Below are positions 32,844 to 41,356 of a stretch of 64,000 nucleotides of DNA, piece after piece. The stretch is from RUG343 sp964486215 (lineage in GTDB: Bacteria > Bacillota_I > Bacilli_A > RF39 > UBA660): contig CAZALI010000001.1 in the NCBI GenBank assembly GCA_964486215.1, forward strand, positions 54,987 through 118,986, written 5' to 3'. The first letter of the stretch is position 1, and each line of letters starts with the position of its first letter. The position numbers and the translations under genes are program-made. The notes beneath the pieces were generated by a model, which searched no databases, had not been told where the DNA came from, and saw only the letters and a program-made list of their open reading frames with translations.

Positions 32844-33483
32844 TGTTTTGTATGAAGATAATCATATTATTGTCGTAGAAAAGAAAGTTGGAGTCTTAAG
32901 TCAAGGCGATGCGACAAAAGATAAAGATCTTTTAACCATGGTAAAAGAATATGTAAAAGGAAAATATCATAAACCAGGAAATGTCTATATAGGTCTTGTG
33001 CATAGGCTAGACAGAATGGTTGGAGGAATTATGGTATTTGCTCGCACTAGTAAAGCTGCTTCGCGTCTATCAGAAGATATACGAACGGGGCTATTTCACA
33101 AGGAGTATATAGCTATAGTTAATGGTAAGATAGATAAGAGTGGTACTTTTAAAGATAAGATTAAAAGATTAGATAATGGGAATAGTATTATATCTGATGA
33201 TGGAGCAGAGGCTATTTTAAATTACGAAGTATTGGATTATATAGAGGGAAATAGTTTAGTTAAGATAAATTTAATTACAGGTAGGCATCATCAGATAAGA
33301 GTACAATTTGCATCACGTGGACATGCTATACTGGGAGATCATAGGTATTCTGATACTACTGATAATTTGCCTTTAGCACTCTATGCTTATAAGTTAGAAT
33401 TTACTCATCCTGTAAAGAAAGTGCCAATGAAATTTGAACTATATCCTGTTAATATAGGATACTTTAAAAAATGTCATTTTTGA
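32836..33483 (+). CDS. RluD-family RNA pseudouridine synthase
   Basis: The 215-residue enzyme carries the family's catalytic motif HRLDRMVGG (Asp in RLD), the MINVLYEDNHIIVVEKKVGV start and ITGRHHQIRVQFASRGHAIL. It converts uridine in RNA to pseudouridine. Its start at ATG 32836 follows AGGTGGG and lies inside the methyltransferase gene, so the two are coupled and may modify the same RNA. S4 domain absent; this is the short form. Confidence 0.9.
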   Translation: MINVLYEDNHIIVVEKKVGVLSQGDATKDKDLLTMVKEYVKGKYHKPGNVYIGLVHRLDRMVGGIMVFARTSKAASRLSEDIRTGLFHKEYIAIVNGKIDKSGTFKDKIKRLDNGNSIISDDGAEAILNYEVLDYIEGNSLVKINLITGRHHQIRVQFASRGHAILGDHRYSDTTDNLPLALYAYKLEFTHPVKKVPMKFELYPVNIGYFKKCHF

Positions 33484-33495
33484 TTACTCAAAATA

Positions 33496-33527
33496 TAGAC
33501 ATTTTTTACATTGTAAAAAAATGTCTA
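33496..33527. promoter_or_regulatory. Long perfect inverted repeat upstream of the gene at 33609
   Basis: TAGACATTTTTTACA (33496-33510) and TGTAAAAAAATGTCTA (33512-33527) are near-perfect arms with a 1-base centre. There is no T-run on the plus side, so it looks like an operator more than a terminator. It is centred about 65 bases before the predicted start. Confidence 0.5.
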
Positions 33528-33540
33528 AAAAATAAAATAT

Positions 33541-33569
33541 TTGCATTAAAAATATCATTATGGTATCAT
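33541..33569 (+). promoter_or_regulatory. Promoter of the gene at 33609
   Basis: TTGCAT (33541-33546), 17 bp, TGGTATCAT with TATCAT at 33564-33569. Confidence 0.55.
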
Positions 33570-33608
33570 TATACTAGTGTATAGAATAAATAAGAGGGAG
33601 TGTATTAT

Positions 33609-34454
33609 ATGGATTTTTTAACTAGTGTTCCAGGAATTATGATTACTGGTGGAGTTTTATTATTAGTTATAGCTTTGGTTATTTTGTTAGTTTCACAGAT
33701 AAAGGCTAAGAAAGCTAGTGGACCAGTTGAGAATGCTGAGGCAGCACCTCAAGCAATGCCTGATATGGCTCAAGCTCAACCTATGGTTCAAGAGCCAATG
33801 CCAATGCCACAAGAGATGGCACCACAACCTATGCAACCTGAAGTTGCACCTATGCCAGTAGAGAATAATATGGGTATGGATCCAGTAACACCAGTACAAA
33901 ATACTGAAAATGTTGTTATGCCTGCAGAGGTTCCTATGCCAGCAGGAGAGGCTATGCCACAACCTATACCACAAACTATGGAAGAAACAGTTCAAGCAAT
34001 GCCTCAACCACAGATTATTCCTGATGATCAAGTAGCTCAAGTTGGTCCAGCACCAGTACAACCAGAAGTTGTTCCTGTACAACCAGAGGTAACTCCAGTA
34101 CAACCTGAAGTTACACCTGCACAACCGGAGGTAGCTCCAGTACAAGCAGTACCAGTACAACCTGAAGTTGCACCTGCTCAACCTACTATTTATGGTGGAG
34201 CTGATCCAGCTGCTGTAGTTGCAGAAGTACCACAAGTTCAAGACACTCCTCATCAGATATATGGTGGAGCTGATCCTATGGAGAATACACAAACTATTCC
34301 TTCAATTCAACCTGCTCCAGAAGTAGCTCCAGTACAAGCAGTACCTGCACAACCAGAAGTTGCACCTGTACAAAACGAAAATGCTTATACTGCTGTACCT
34401 ACTGTTGAAGCAAATAATGATCCAGCAGTACCAACAATTCAATCAATTAATTAG
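33609..34454 (+). CDS. Membrane-anchored Pro/Gln/Val-rich repeat protein
   Basis: The 281-residue protein has a membrane helix at about residues 12-33 and then a low-complexity stretch with repeats such as PVQPEVTPVQPEV and a duplicated IYGGADP. This composition fits a cell-wall-spanning stalk or a disordered cytoplasmic arm; orientation cannot be fixed. I start at ATG 33609 with GAGGGAG 8 bases upstream; the in-frame GTG at 33600 lies inside that site. It has its own promoter and a palindrome upstream. Function unknown. Confidence 0.7.
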   Translation: MDFLTSVPGIMITGGVLLLVIALVILLVSQIKAKKASGPVENAEAAPQAMPDMAQAQPMVQEPMPMPQEMAPQPMQPEVAPMPVENNMGMDPVTPVQNTENVVMPAEVPMPAGEAMPQPIPQTMEETVQAMPQPQIIPDDQVAQVGPAPVQPEVVPVQPEVTPVQPEVTPAQPEVAPVQAVPVQPEVAPAQPTIYGGADPAAVVAEVPQVQDTPHQIYGGADPMENTQTIPSIQPAPEVAPVQAVPAQPEVAPVQNENAYTAVPTVEANNDPAVPTIQSIN

Positions 34455-34475
34455 AAGCCATGTGCTTCTTTTTTT
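34453..34475 (+). terminator. Terminator after the repeat protein
   Basis: AGAAGC (34453-34458) pairs with GCTTCT (34464-34469), then T. Confidence 0.8.
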
Positions 34476-34513
34476 GTACAATTATATGTGTTATAATTTA
34501 GTTAGGTGATATT

Positions 34514-35701
34514 ATGAAAAAAGTATCTATTCTTACATTACATATGGGTTATGGTGGAATAGAAAAGTCTGCTGCAGCTATTGCGAATGTTTTATGTGAA
34601 AAGTATGAAGTAGAAATTGTTTGTAGTTATAAACTATATGAAAAACCTACTTTTCCATTGAATAAAAAAGTAAAAGTAAAATATTTAATAGATAGTGATT
34701 TACCTAGTAGACTTCAAGAGTATAAGAACTTATTAAAGAAATTTCACTTTATTCGTTTAAATAAAGCTTTAAATAAAGAATATTTTTCTAAGAAAAAGTC
34801 TAAACAGTTTATAAAAGATGCTACTCAAGGTCTTTCTATGTATAGAAGAAGAATTGAGACTATGAAGCAATATATTAAGAATAGTGATGCTGATATACTT
34901 ATTTCTACTAGAGATATATTTAATAATTTAGTAGGAAACTATGCTAAAGATGGAGTAGTTAAGATAGGTTGGGAACACAATCATCATCATAATAATTCTA
35001 AATATGCCTTTAAAGTAGTACAATCTGCTAGAAAATTAGATTATTTTGTATTAGTTTCTAAAGAATTAAGAGATTATTATGACAATAGATTAAAAAGATA
35101 TAAGTGTAAATGTGTCTATATACCTAATGTTATTGATAAGATACCTAGATATACATCTAAACTTACTAATAAGAAATTTATTAGTGTAGGTAGATTATCA
35201 GAAGAAAAAGGATATTTAGATTTACTTAAAATTATTAATAAACTTAAAAATGATCTTCCTGATTGGCATTTAGATATTATTGGTGATGGTACTGAGAAAG
35301 ATAATTTAAGAAGATATATTAAGATTAATAAATTAGATGATTATGTTACATTACATGGTTTTAGAGATAAAGATTATATAAATGATAGACTTAGAGAATC
35401 ATCTATTTACTTAATGACTTCTTATACAGAATCATTTGGTATTGTTTTAATAGAAGCTATGAGTTATGGAGTTCCTTGTATTGCGTTTGATTCTGCTGAA
35501 GGAGCTCGTGAGATAATAAGAAATGGATATAATGGTTATTTAGTAAAAGATCGTGATGAAGATGAATATATAAGAAAATGCAATAAATTAGTAGAAGATA
35601 CTGAACTTAGGAAAAAACTAGGTACTAGAGCTAGAGAAGATGTTAAAAAGTACAGTATTGATGTTGTTAAAGATGAATGGTTTAATTTATTAAAGAGGTA
35701 A
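34514..35701 (+). CDS. Glycosyltransferase, GT4 family
   Basis: The 395-residue protein has the GT-B layout with the N-terminal HMGYGGIEKSAAAIAN loop and the C-terminal donor half: SVGRLSEEKGYLDLLKII, and ESFGIVLIEAMSYGVPCIAF with the E-x7-E motif. It should transfer a sugar from a nucleotide donor in the cytoplasm. It is followed after 2 bases by the PssD-like gene, so this is a polysaccharide or glycolipid unit. Sugar unknown. Promoter TGTTATAAT lies at 34489-34497. Confidence 0.88.
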   Translation: MKKVSILTLHMGYGGIEKSAAAIANVLCEKYEVEIVCSYKLYEKPTFPLNKKVKVKYLIDSDLPSRLQEYKNLLKKFHFIRLNKALNKEYFSKKKSKQFIKDATQGLSMYRRRIETMKQYIKNSDADILISTRDIFNNLVGNYAKDGVVKIGWEHNHHHNNSKYAFKVVQSARKLDYFVLVSKELRDYYDNRLKRYKCKCVYIPNVIDKIPRYTSKLTNKKFISVGRLSEEKGYLDLLKIINKLKNDLPDWHLDIIGDGTEKDNLRRYIKINKLDDYVTLHGFRDKDYINDRLRESSIYLMTSYTESFGIVLIEAMSYGVPCIAFDSAEGAREIIRNGYNGYLVKDRDEDEYIRKCNKLVEDTELRKKLGTRAREDVKKYSIDVVKDEWFNLLKR

Positions 35702-35703
35702 AT

Positions 35704-36174
35704 ATGAAGAAAGTAATGTTTGTTGCGAGTACTGGTGGACATTTAGATGAATTACTTCAACTTAAGAGTATGTTTGATAATTATGATTATTATTTAGTAA
35801 CTGAGAGAACTAAATCTAATATGGAATTAAAAGAAGATTATCCTAATAGAATTAGTTATCTTATTTATGGTACTAAAGATCATAAATTTACTTATCCATT
35901 TAAGTTACTATTAAATCTATTTATATGTCTATTTATATATATAAAAGTACATCCAGATTACATAGTTACTACTGGTGCTCATGTTGGGGGAATAATGTCT
36001 TTGGTAGGAAAAATATTTGGAAGTAAAATTATTTTTATTGAGACTTTTGCAAATATTAGTACTAAGACTATTACTGGTAGTTTAGTTTATAAGTTTGCTG
36101 ATCTTTTTATAGTTCAATGGGAAAGTATGTTAAAGCTTTATCCTAAGGCTGAGTTTGGGGGTTGGATATTTTGA
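35704..36174 (+). CDS. PssD/Alg14-like glycosyltransferase anchor subunit
   Basis: The 156-residue product starts with MKKVMFVASTGGHLDELLQL, has an internal membrane stretch (about residues 67-85) and GAHVGGIMSLVGKIFGSKII. This is the arrangement of Alg14/PssD, which holds the catalytic Alg13/PssE partner at the membrane. The pair usually adds the second sugar to a lipid-linked carrier. It ends at a TGA that overlaps the next start by two bases (TTGA). Confidence 0.85.
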   Translation: MKKVMFVASTGGHLDELLQLKSMFDNYDYYLVTERTKSNMELKEDYPNRISYLIYGTKDHKFTYPFKLLLNLFICLFIYIKVHPDYIVTTGAHVGGIMSLVGKIFGSKIIFIETFANISTKTITGSLVYKFADLFIVQWESMLKLYPKAEFGGWIF

Positions 36175-36728
36175 TATTTGTTACATTAGGTACACAAGAT
36201 AAGAGCTTTAAAAGACTATTAAAAGCTATTGATAAAGCTATATCTAGTGGAGAGATAAAAGATAAAGTAATAGTACAAGCTGGTTATACTAAATATAAGA
36301 CTGATAATATGGAAATATTTGATTTATGTGGACCTAGAAAGTTTAAACAGTATATGAGAGAGGCTTCTATTGTTATTACTCATGGTGGAGTAGGAAGTAT
36401 ACTAGAAGCTTTAAAAGAAGAAAAGCCAGTTATTGCAGCAGCTAGACTCTCTAAATATAAAGAACATACTAATGATCATCAGAAACAAATAGTTAGTGAA
36501 TTTGCTAAAGAAGGTTATTTGTTAGAATTAAAAGATTTTTCTAAGATAGGTGAATTAATCAAAGAAGCTAAGAAGTTTAAACCTAAGAAATATACTTCTA
36601 ATACTAATAATATGATTAAAAAAATAAAAGATTATATTGATAATAATGATCATATTAGTTGGTTTAATAAATATAAATACTTATTATTAGTAATAATTGT
36701 AATAGTTATTTTATTAATAATTTTTTAG
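36171..36728 (+). CDS. PssE/Alg13-like glycosyltransferase catalytic subunit with C-terminal membrane helix
   Basis: I start at TTG 36171, which overlaps the PssD stop (TTGA) and gives the canonical beginning MIFVTLGTQDKSF; a TTG at 36162 would add three residues but puts GGGGG too close. The 185-residue protein has VITHGGVGSILEALKEEKPV, the UDP-sugar site of GT28-type enzymes. A C-terminal helix (about 164-184) is an addition, since Alg13 proteins are usually soluble. Spacing of the GGGGG site to the start is 9 bases. Confidence 0.83.
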   Translation: MIFVTLGTQDKSFKRLLKAIDKAISSGEIKDKVIVQAGYTKYKTDNMEIFDLCGPRKFKQYMREASIVITHGGVGSILEALKEEKPVIAAARLSKYKEHTNDHQKQIVSEFAKEGYLLELKDFSKIGELIKEAKKFKPKKYTSNTNNMIKKIKDYIDNNDHISWFNKYKYLLLVIIVIVILLIIF

Positions 36729-36750
36729 AGAAGTTAACTTCTCTTTTTAT
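36727..36750 (+). terminator. Terminator of the glycosyltransferase operon
   Basis: AGAGAAG (36727-36733), TTAA, CTTCTCT (36738-36744), then T. Confidence 0.8.
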
Positions 36751-36788
36751 ATGTATTTTGATATAATGTAATTGTAGTGGAGGCTGTT

Positions 36789-37763
36789 ATGAAGAAGATA
36801 TTATTAATACTAATAATTTTATTCTTACCAGTATTAGTAAAAGCAGAGACTTGTAATACTGATGGTATTAAAATTAAAAATGTATCTTTAGTGGATAAAG
36901 CAGATGGTGTAGAAGAAATAAGTAAACCTACTTTTAAGAATTTAGAAGCTGATATAGATGTTAAATTTACTAAAGTAGGTGATGGTATTACTTATAGGAT
37001 GACAGTAGTAAATGATTCTAATAGAGAATTTATTCTAGCTAAGAGTGGAGCTCAATCTGATTATATTGATTATAGATATAGTTATGAAGATAATGCGAGT
37101 GTTATTGCTCCTAAGAGTGAAAAACAAGTAGATTTAACAATAGCTTATAGGAAAGCAATACCAGATGAATTATTTGAAGAAGGATATACTGAATCTAAGA
37201 AAATAGATTTAGCTTTATCTAATGATGGTAAAGAGACTATTGATAATCCTAAGACTAATTCTATTATTGTTATGTTACTTATAATGGTATTTATAGTAGT
37301 TGTTTTACTAATAATAAGAGTAAATGCAGGTAAGAGCTTAGTATCTATAATTATATTAATGCTTATGTTACCAATGACTATTTATGCTTTATGTGAAGTA
37401 AATATTACTACTAATACTAAGATAACAATTGGTAAAGCTGATTTAGAGTTCTGTTATGTTAAAACTGACTCTAATGGTAATTTCGGAGAGAAAATGTATT
37501 TTAAATATAGTGAAGGAATGAAGTGGGAAGAGTTTTTACAAAGTGATTATAATATAAATTCTGATACTAGATTTGATTATTATTTCTCAGCTAGAAATAA
37601 TGCAGCAGATGCAACTTATACTAGTCCTTCTATGTTTGGTGATAATGAGTATTTTGACTGTACTACTAATGAATGTAGAAGTGATCATTCTACTAATGTT
37701 CTTAATCAAAACTTTAGTATACAAGATAGAAATAGTGGTTGCTATGTTTATTTTGCAAAGTAG
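36789..37763 (+). CDS. Two-part surface protein with an internal membrane segment
   Basis: I start at ATG 36789 (GTGGAGG upstream). The 324-residue protein has a signal peptide (MKKILLILIILFLPVLVKAE), an extracellular domain (about 22-155), a hydrophobic double-helix region (about 157-204) and a second exported domain that begins with ALCEVNITTNTK and carries five cysteines in its C-terminal part (for example CTTNECRS). This looks like a fusion of two exported modules. It precedes a SipW substrate by 6 bases. Function unknown. Confidence 0.7.
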   Translation: MKKILLILIILFLPVLVKAETCNTDGIKIKNVSLVDKADGVEEISKPTFKNLEADIDVKFTKVGDGITYRMTVVNDSNREFILAKSGAQSDYIDYRYSYEDNASVIAPKSEKQVDLTIAYRKAIPDELFEEGYTESKKIDLALSNDGKETIDNPKTNSIIVMLLIMVFIVVVLLIIRVNAGKSLVSIIILMLMLPMTIYALCEVNITTNTKITIGKADLEFCYVKTDSNGNFGEKMYFKYSEGMKWEEFLQSDYNINSDTRFDYYFSARNNAADATYTSPSMFGDNEYFDCTTNECRSDHSTNVLNQNFSIQDRNSGCYVYFAK

Positions 37764-37769
37764 GTAATT

Positions 37770-38282
37770 ATGAATAGTAGGAGATTAGGTGCTATAGTAA
37801 TTGTTATTCTTAGTATTAGTTTGTTTGTAGTGGTACGTTCTACATATGCTAGATATACTACTACGGCTAGTAATTCTAAGGATATTAAGGTTTCTAAATG
37901 GCTTATAAAAGTTAATTCTAGTAATGTTACTAGTAGTGATCATAGCTTTGATATAGGTGAAATCAAGTGGGATAATACAGGCATTAAGGCTACTTCTGGG
38001 ACAATAGCTCCTGGTATGAGTGGAGTATTCTATATAGTTATTGATGCTAGTGATACTAATGTAGTTTGTGATTATGAAGTAATTATTGATAAAGATAAGT
38101 TACCTAATTTTATTAGTCTTGATACTGATAATGAATATACTGGTACTTTGAAGTTACATGAAGTTAAGAAAATAGCTTTTAAGATAAAATGGGAAGATAG
38201 TGATAATGATACTGATATAGCTTCTCAGAATAAAGAATTTAAGATACCTGTCACCGTTAATGTAAAGCAGCATATTAATTGA
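37770..38282 (+). CDS. TasA/camelysin-like protein with SipW-type signal peptide
   Basis: The 170-residue protein has a helix and STYARYTTTASNSKDIKV then SKW, the same layout as 21859 and 29209, followed by the turn SGTIAPGMSGVFYIVIDA. It probably leaves the membrane by SipW-type cleavage; the nearest SipW genes are 10 kb away. It ends just before a terminator. Confidence 0.78.
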   Translation: MNSRRLGAIVIVILSISLFVVVRSTYARYTTTASNSKDIKVSKWLIKVNSSNVTSSDHSFDIGEIKWDNTGIKATSGTIAPGMSGVFYIVIDASDTNVVCDYEVIIDKDKLPNFISLDTDNEYTGTLKLHEVKKIAFKIKWEDSDNDTDIASQNKEFKIPVTVNVKQHIN

Positions 38283-38287
38283 CATTA

Positions 38288-38312
38288 TTGACAACTTTCG
38301 TTGTCATTTTTT
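38288..38312 (+). terminator. Terminator after the SipW substrate at 37770
   Basis: TGACAAC (38289-38295) pairs with GTTGTCA (38300-38306) followed by T. Confidence 0.75.
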
Positions 38313-38366
38313 ATTGTCAATAAAAAAGCTTGTTGTTACAATAATCTTAGGATGGTAGGTGTTGAT

Positions 38367-38930
38367 ATGTTAAAAGTCAATATGAAAAATTTACCTCGTA
38401 TTCTACTAACAGTAGGCTTTTTTATGTTGGTTATGGGTTGCGGTACTTCTTACATATCTGGCCTACAAGCAGATCATAAGAATGTTAATAAACGTATGGT
38501 TGACGTAGTTGGTATTTATAAAGAATTTGAAGCTGCTAGTAAAGTATTTGAAGAGAAAAGAGATATTTTATATAAGACTACTTTAAGTGATAGTTATTAT
38601 GATATTTTTTATACTAATGATAAAGGTATAAAGAGTGTTTTAGATGGATATGAAAAAGTAGTAGATGATGTTGGTATTAGAGTAGCTGCTTTAGATGACT
38701 TATGTAATAATGTTTATTATTCTTCTAGAGATGTTAATAATAAGTGTATTGGTTATAAATCAATATATGAAAAGATAAATAATATTTTTGTTACAGATAT
38801 TAATAATTATAATAAGAATATTAAAGTATATAATAGTCATAATAAGAGTAAATTAGAGAAATATAGAACTAATAGAAAATATATAGATTATAACAAGGAT
38901 AAGAAGATTGATGGCAAGCAAAATATTTAG
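38367..38930 (+). CDS. Small membrane or lipoprotein with helical body
   Basis: I start at ATG 38367, which has AGGTG 7 bases upstream; an earlier frame to 38301 lies across the terminator. The 187-residue product has a hydrophobic N-terminal stretch ending LVMGCGTSY, which could be a lipobox (VMGC), then charged helices with Glu/Lys/Asp. It overlaps the next gene by 20 bases. No family recognised. Confidence 0.6.
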   Translation: MLKVNMKNLPRILLTVGFFMLVMGCGTSYISGLQADHKNVNKRMVDVVGIYKEFEAASKVFEEKRDILYKTTLSDSYYDIFYTNDKGIKSVLDGYEKVVDDVGIRVAALDDLCNNVYYSSRDVNNKCIGYKSIYEKINNIFVTDINNYNKNIKVYNSHNKSKLEKYRTNRKYIDYNKDKKIDGKQNI

Positions 38931-39924
38931 TCCTAAACATCTAATTACTTTTATAGTGTTAGATGTATTATTTCTTTTTACTTTTATTTTTGTCTTTTAT
39001 GGGCCTTGGCCTGGATTTAGAAATTTTTGGATTACTACTAGTATGACTACTATGAGTCATAGGTATTTGGCTGAAATGTTTTATTCTGATGAAACTATTC
39101 AAAAAGTATTAGTAGCTAATTCTATTATATCTAATGATATTACAGATCCTAGTTTAATTAAATTTAGAAAACATACTTCTACTTTGTATAAAGATAAGTA
39201 TGAGAAAGAAATATTAGATCACGATGAAGATGATATCTATAAACTTATTAATATTAAAGGATTAGGTTATTATGGTTACTTAGTAGCAATATATGATCCT
39301 AGTAGAGTAGAACTTGCGACAACTAAGTATCTTGGTCAAACTGGAGAAGATATTATTACAGTTAGTAAACGAGAAAAAGCTTTAATCGCAATGAATGGTG
39401 GAGGTTTTTACGATCCTAATTGGAATTCTAATGGAGCACTACCACATGGTATAGTTATTAAGAATGGTAAAGTAATCAGTGAATTTGTCGATGGAGCTGT
39501 GAATGGTGGCTTCATAGGATTCGATAATCAAAATAGATTAATTTTAGGTAAGATGAGTAAAGAAAAAGCTTTATCAATGAATTTTAGAGATGCGATTGAA
39601 TTTGGACCTTTCTTAATAGTTAATGGAAAAAGATCATTTATTAAAGGCAATGGTGGATGGGGAGTAGCTCCTCGTAGTGTCATTGGTCAAAGAGAAGATG
39701 GTATTGTTCTTTTCTTAGTAATAAATGGAAGAATTCCAACATCTATTGGAGCAGATATGAACGATTTATGTGATATTATGGAAAATTATGGAGCAATTAA
39801 TGCAGCTAACTTAGACGGAGGAGCGTCTAGTGAACTCGTAATAAATCATAAAATAGTTAATAAACCAGTAGCTGGTGGTAAAGATGGACTTAGATATTTG
39901 CCAACATTCTGGGTAGTTAAATAA
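38911..39924 (+). CDS. Phosphodiester glycosidase-family membrane protein, copy 1
   Basis: The 337-residue type II membrane protein (helix at about residues 9-29) has the NAGPA/DUF2233 core: AMNGGGFYDPNWNSNG, DAIEFGPFLIVNG, GWGVAPRSVIGQREDG and NAANLDGGASSELV. The family (PF09992) removes sugar from phosphodiester-linked or exopolysaccharide substrates; bacterial members are often exported. It starts at ATG 38911 inside the previous gene. A paralogue lies at 41357, sharing most core motifs. Confidence 0.85.
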   Translation: MASKIFSPKHLITFIVLDVLFLFTFIFVFYGPWPGFRNFWITTSMTTMSHRYLAEMFYSDETIQKVLVANSIISNDITDPSLIKFRKHTSTLYKDKYEKEILDHDEDDIYKLINIKGLGYYGYLVAIYDPSRVELATTKYLGQTGEDIITVSKREKALIAMNGGGFYDPNWNSNGALPHGIVIKNGKVISEFVDGAVNGGFIGFDNQNRLILGKMSKEKALSMNFRDAIEFGPFLIVNGKRSFIKGNGGWGVAPRSVIGQREDGIVLFLVINGRIPTSIGADMNDLCDIMENYGAINAANLDGGASSELVINHKIVNKPVAGGKDGLRYLPTFWVVK

Positions 39925-39943
39925 AAGCCTTTAGGCTTTTTTT
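39924..39943 (+). terminator. Terminator after glycosidase copy 1
   Basis: AAAGCCT (39924-39930), TT, AGGCTTT (39933-39939), then T. Confidence 0.75.
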
Positions 39944-39944
39944 A

Positions 39945-39973
39945 TTGAAAGAAAATTTCTTTTTTGTTATAAT
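39945..39973 (+). promoter_or_regulatory. Promoter of the gene at 39997
   Basis: TTGAAA (39945-39950), 17 bp, TGTTATAAT with TATAAT at 39968-39973. Confidence 0.7.
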
Positions 39974-39996
39974 TTTTTATATGGTAGGAGGATTTC

Positions 39997-41355
39997 ATGA
40001 GTAAGAAGAAAAAACAACGTCGACCAATAAGAAAAAAAGAATTAATCTTTGATATATTTAGTTTAGTTTCTTTAATTATAATAGGCTTAATTTATGAATT
40101 TAGAGCATATTATTTTTATAATGAAGAAACAAAAGATAAAGTATTAACAGATGCGACTCTTAATGGATCTATTTTAGATAACAATAGAGTTACAACTACT
40201 GGAGCTGGTTTATATCAAGATAAGGATGGTTATTATTTTAAAGGTGATGTGAATAATAACTATGTTAAGTTTGGTAATAGATTATTTAGAGTTATTAGGA
40301 TTAATAAAGATAATAGTGTTAAAGTTATCAGTTATGACTTAGTTGCTAGTTTTATGAATGGTAATACTAAATATGATAATGGTAATATTAGGAAGTTCTT
40401 AAACAAAACTGATAATAAGATAAATGATACTGATAATAGTGGAGTATATTATGATACTATTCCAAATGCTGATTACTTCTTAAAGACTACTAAATATTCT
40501 ATTGATAGTATTAGTAATGATAAAGTAATTAGTAGTGATAAAGAATATAAAGATTATATTAGTAGTTTAACTATTGATGATTATATTAAAGCTGGTGGTA
40601 AGAATAGTTATCTAAATATAGGAAAGTATTTCTATATTATTGGTACAAAAGGCAATAATGAAATTTTATCTATTTATGATGATGGTACTATAGATGCAGT
40701 AACTTCTAGTGATACTAGTGGTGTAAGAGCAGTATTTACTTTTAAAAAGAATTTAAAATTAATGAGAGGTAATGGTACTATTGAGAATCCATATGTTATT
40801 AAACAAGGAAGTTATATCAACTTTGTAGATAGTTATGTTAGACTTGGAGATAATATTTGGAAAGTTTATTATGATAAGAATAGAGTAATAAAATTAGCTT
40901 TAAATGGATATTATATGAAAGATAATAGCTTTGTTACTAGTAGTTTTTCTAATCAAGATAATGTATTTGATCAAGATAATATGTATAATATAGGTTATTT
41001 ACTTAATAATGAATTCTATTCTTCTCTTTACTATAATAATTATCTAATTAATGGTACTCATTATAATGGAACTATAGGAGAAGAAAATTCTTATGATTAT
41101 AAATCTATTTATACTAATAAAGTTTATTCAAAAGTAGGTTTACTTAATATATTTGATTATAATAATACTTTATTCTTAGATAACTTCTATATGATAAATA
41201 GTAATAATGAAAATACTTGTTATGTATATAGAAAGAATGGAGTACTTGAAGAAGTGGGTATAGAAGATGAGAAACTTGTAGTACCTGTAATTACTATGTA
41301 TAAAGGAATTATTAGAAGAGGAAGAGGATCAATTGATGATCCGTATACGGTGTAA
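39997..41355 (+). CDS. Type II surface protein with two GxGTxxNPY-ended domains
   Basis: The 452-residue protein has a basic start, a membrane helix (about residues 17-37) and two similar exterior domains, each ending in the same kind of motif (RGNGTIENPYVI and RGRGSIDDPYTV). The first contains FRVIRINKDNSVKVISYD, close to the core of the protein at 20030 (DUF6273-like). The stop is one base before the next ATG, so the two are coupled. Function unknown; presence between two glycosidase genes suggests a glycan-linked role. Confidence 0.7.
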   Translation: MSKKKKQRRPIRKKELIFDIFSLVSLIIIGLIYEFRAYYFYNEETKDKVLTDATLNGSILDNNRVTTTGAGLYQDKDGYYFKGDVNNNYVKFGNRLFRVIRINKDNSVKVISYDLVASFMNGNTKYDNGNIRKFLNKTDNKINDTDNSGVYYDTIPNADYFLKTTKYSIDSISNDKVISSDKEYKDYISSLTIDDYIKAGGKNSYLNIGKYFYIIGTKGNNEILSIYDDGTIDAVTSSDTSGVRAVFTFKKNLKLMRGNGTIENPYVIKQGSYINFVDSYVRLGDNIWKVYYDKNRVIKLALNGYYMKDNSFVTSSFSNQDNVFDQDNMYNIGYLLNNEFYSSLYYNNYLINGTHYNGTIGEENSYDYKSIYTNKVYSKVGLLNIFDYNNTLFLDNFYMINSNNENTCYVYRKNGVLEEVGIEDEKLVVPVITMYKGIIRRGRGSIDDPYTV

Positions 41356-41356
41356 T

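Noticed and set aside
33693..34292. 199-codon minus-strand frame opposite the Pro/Gln-rich gene
   Set aside because: Its Trp/Tyr/Cys/Arg-rich product is what a reversed Pro/Gln repeat gives; no ribosome binding site or promoter faces it.
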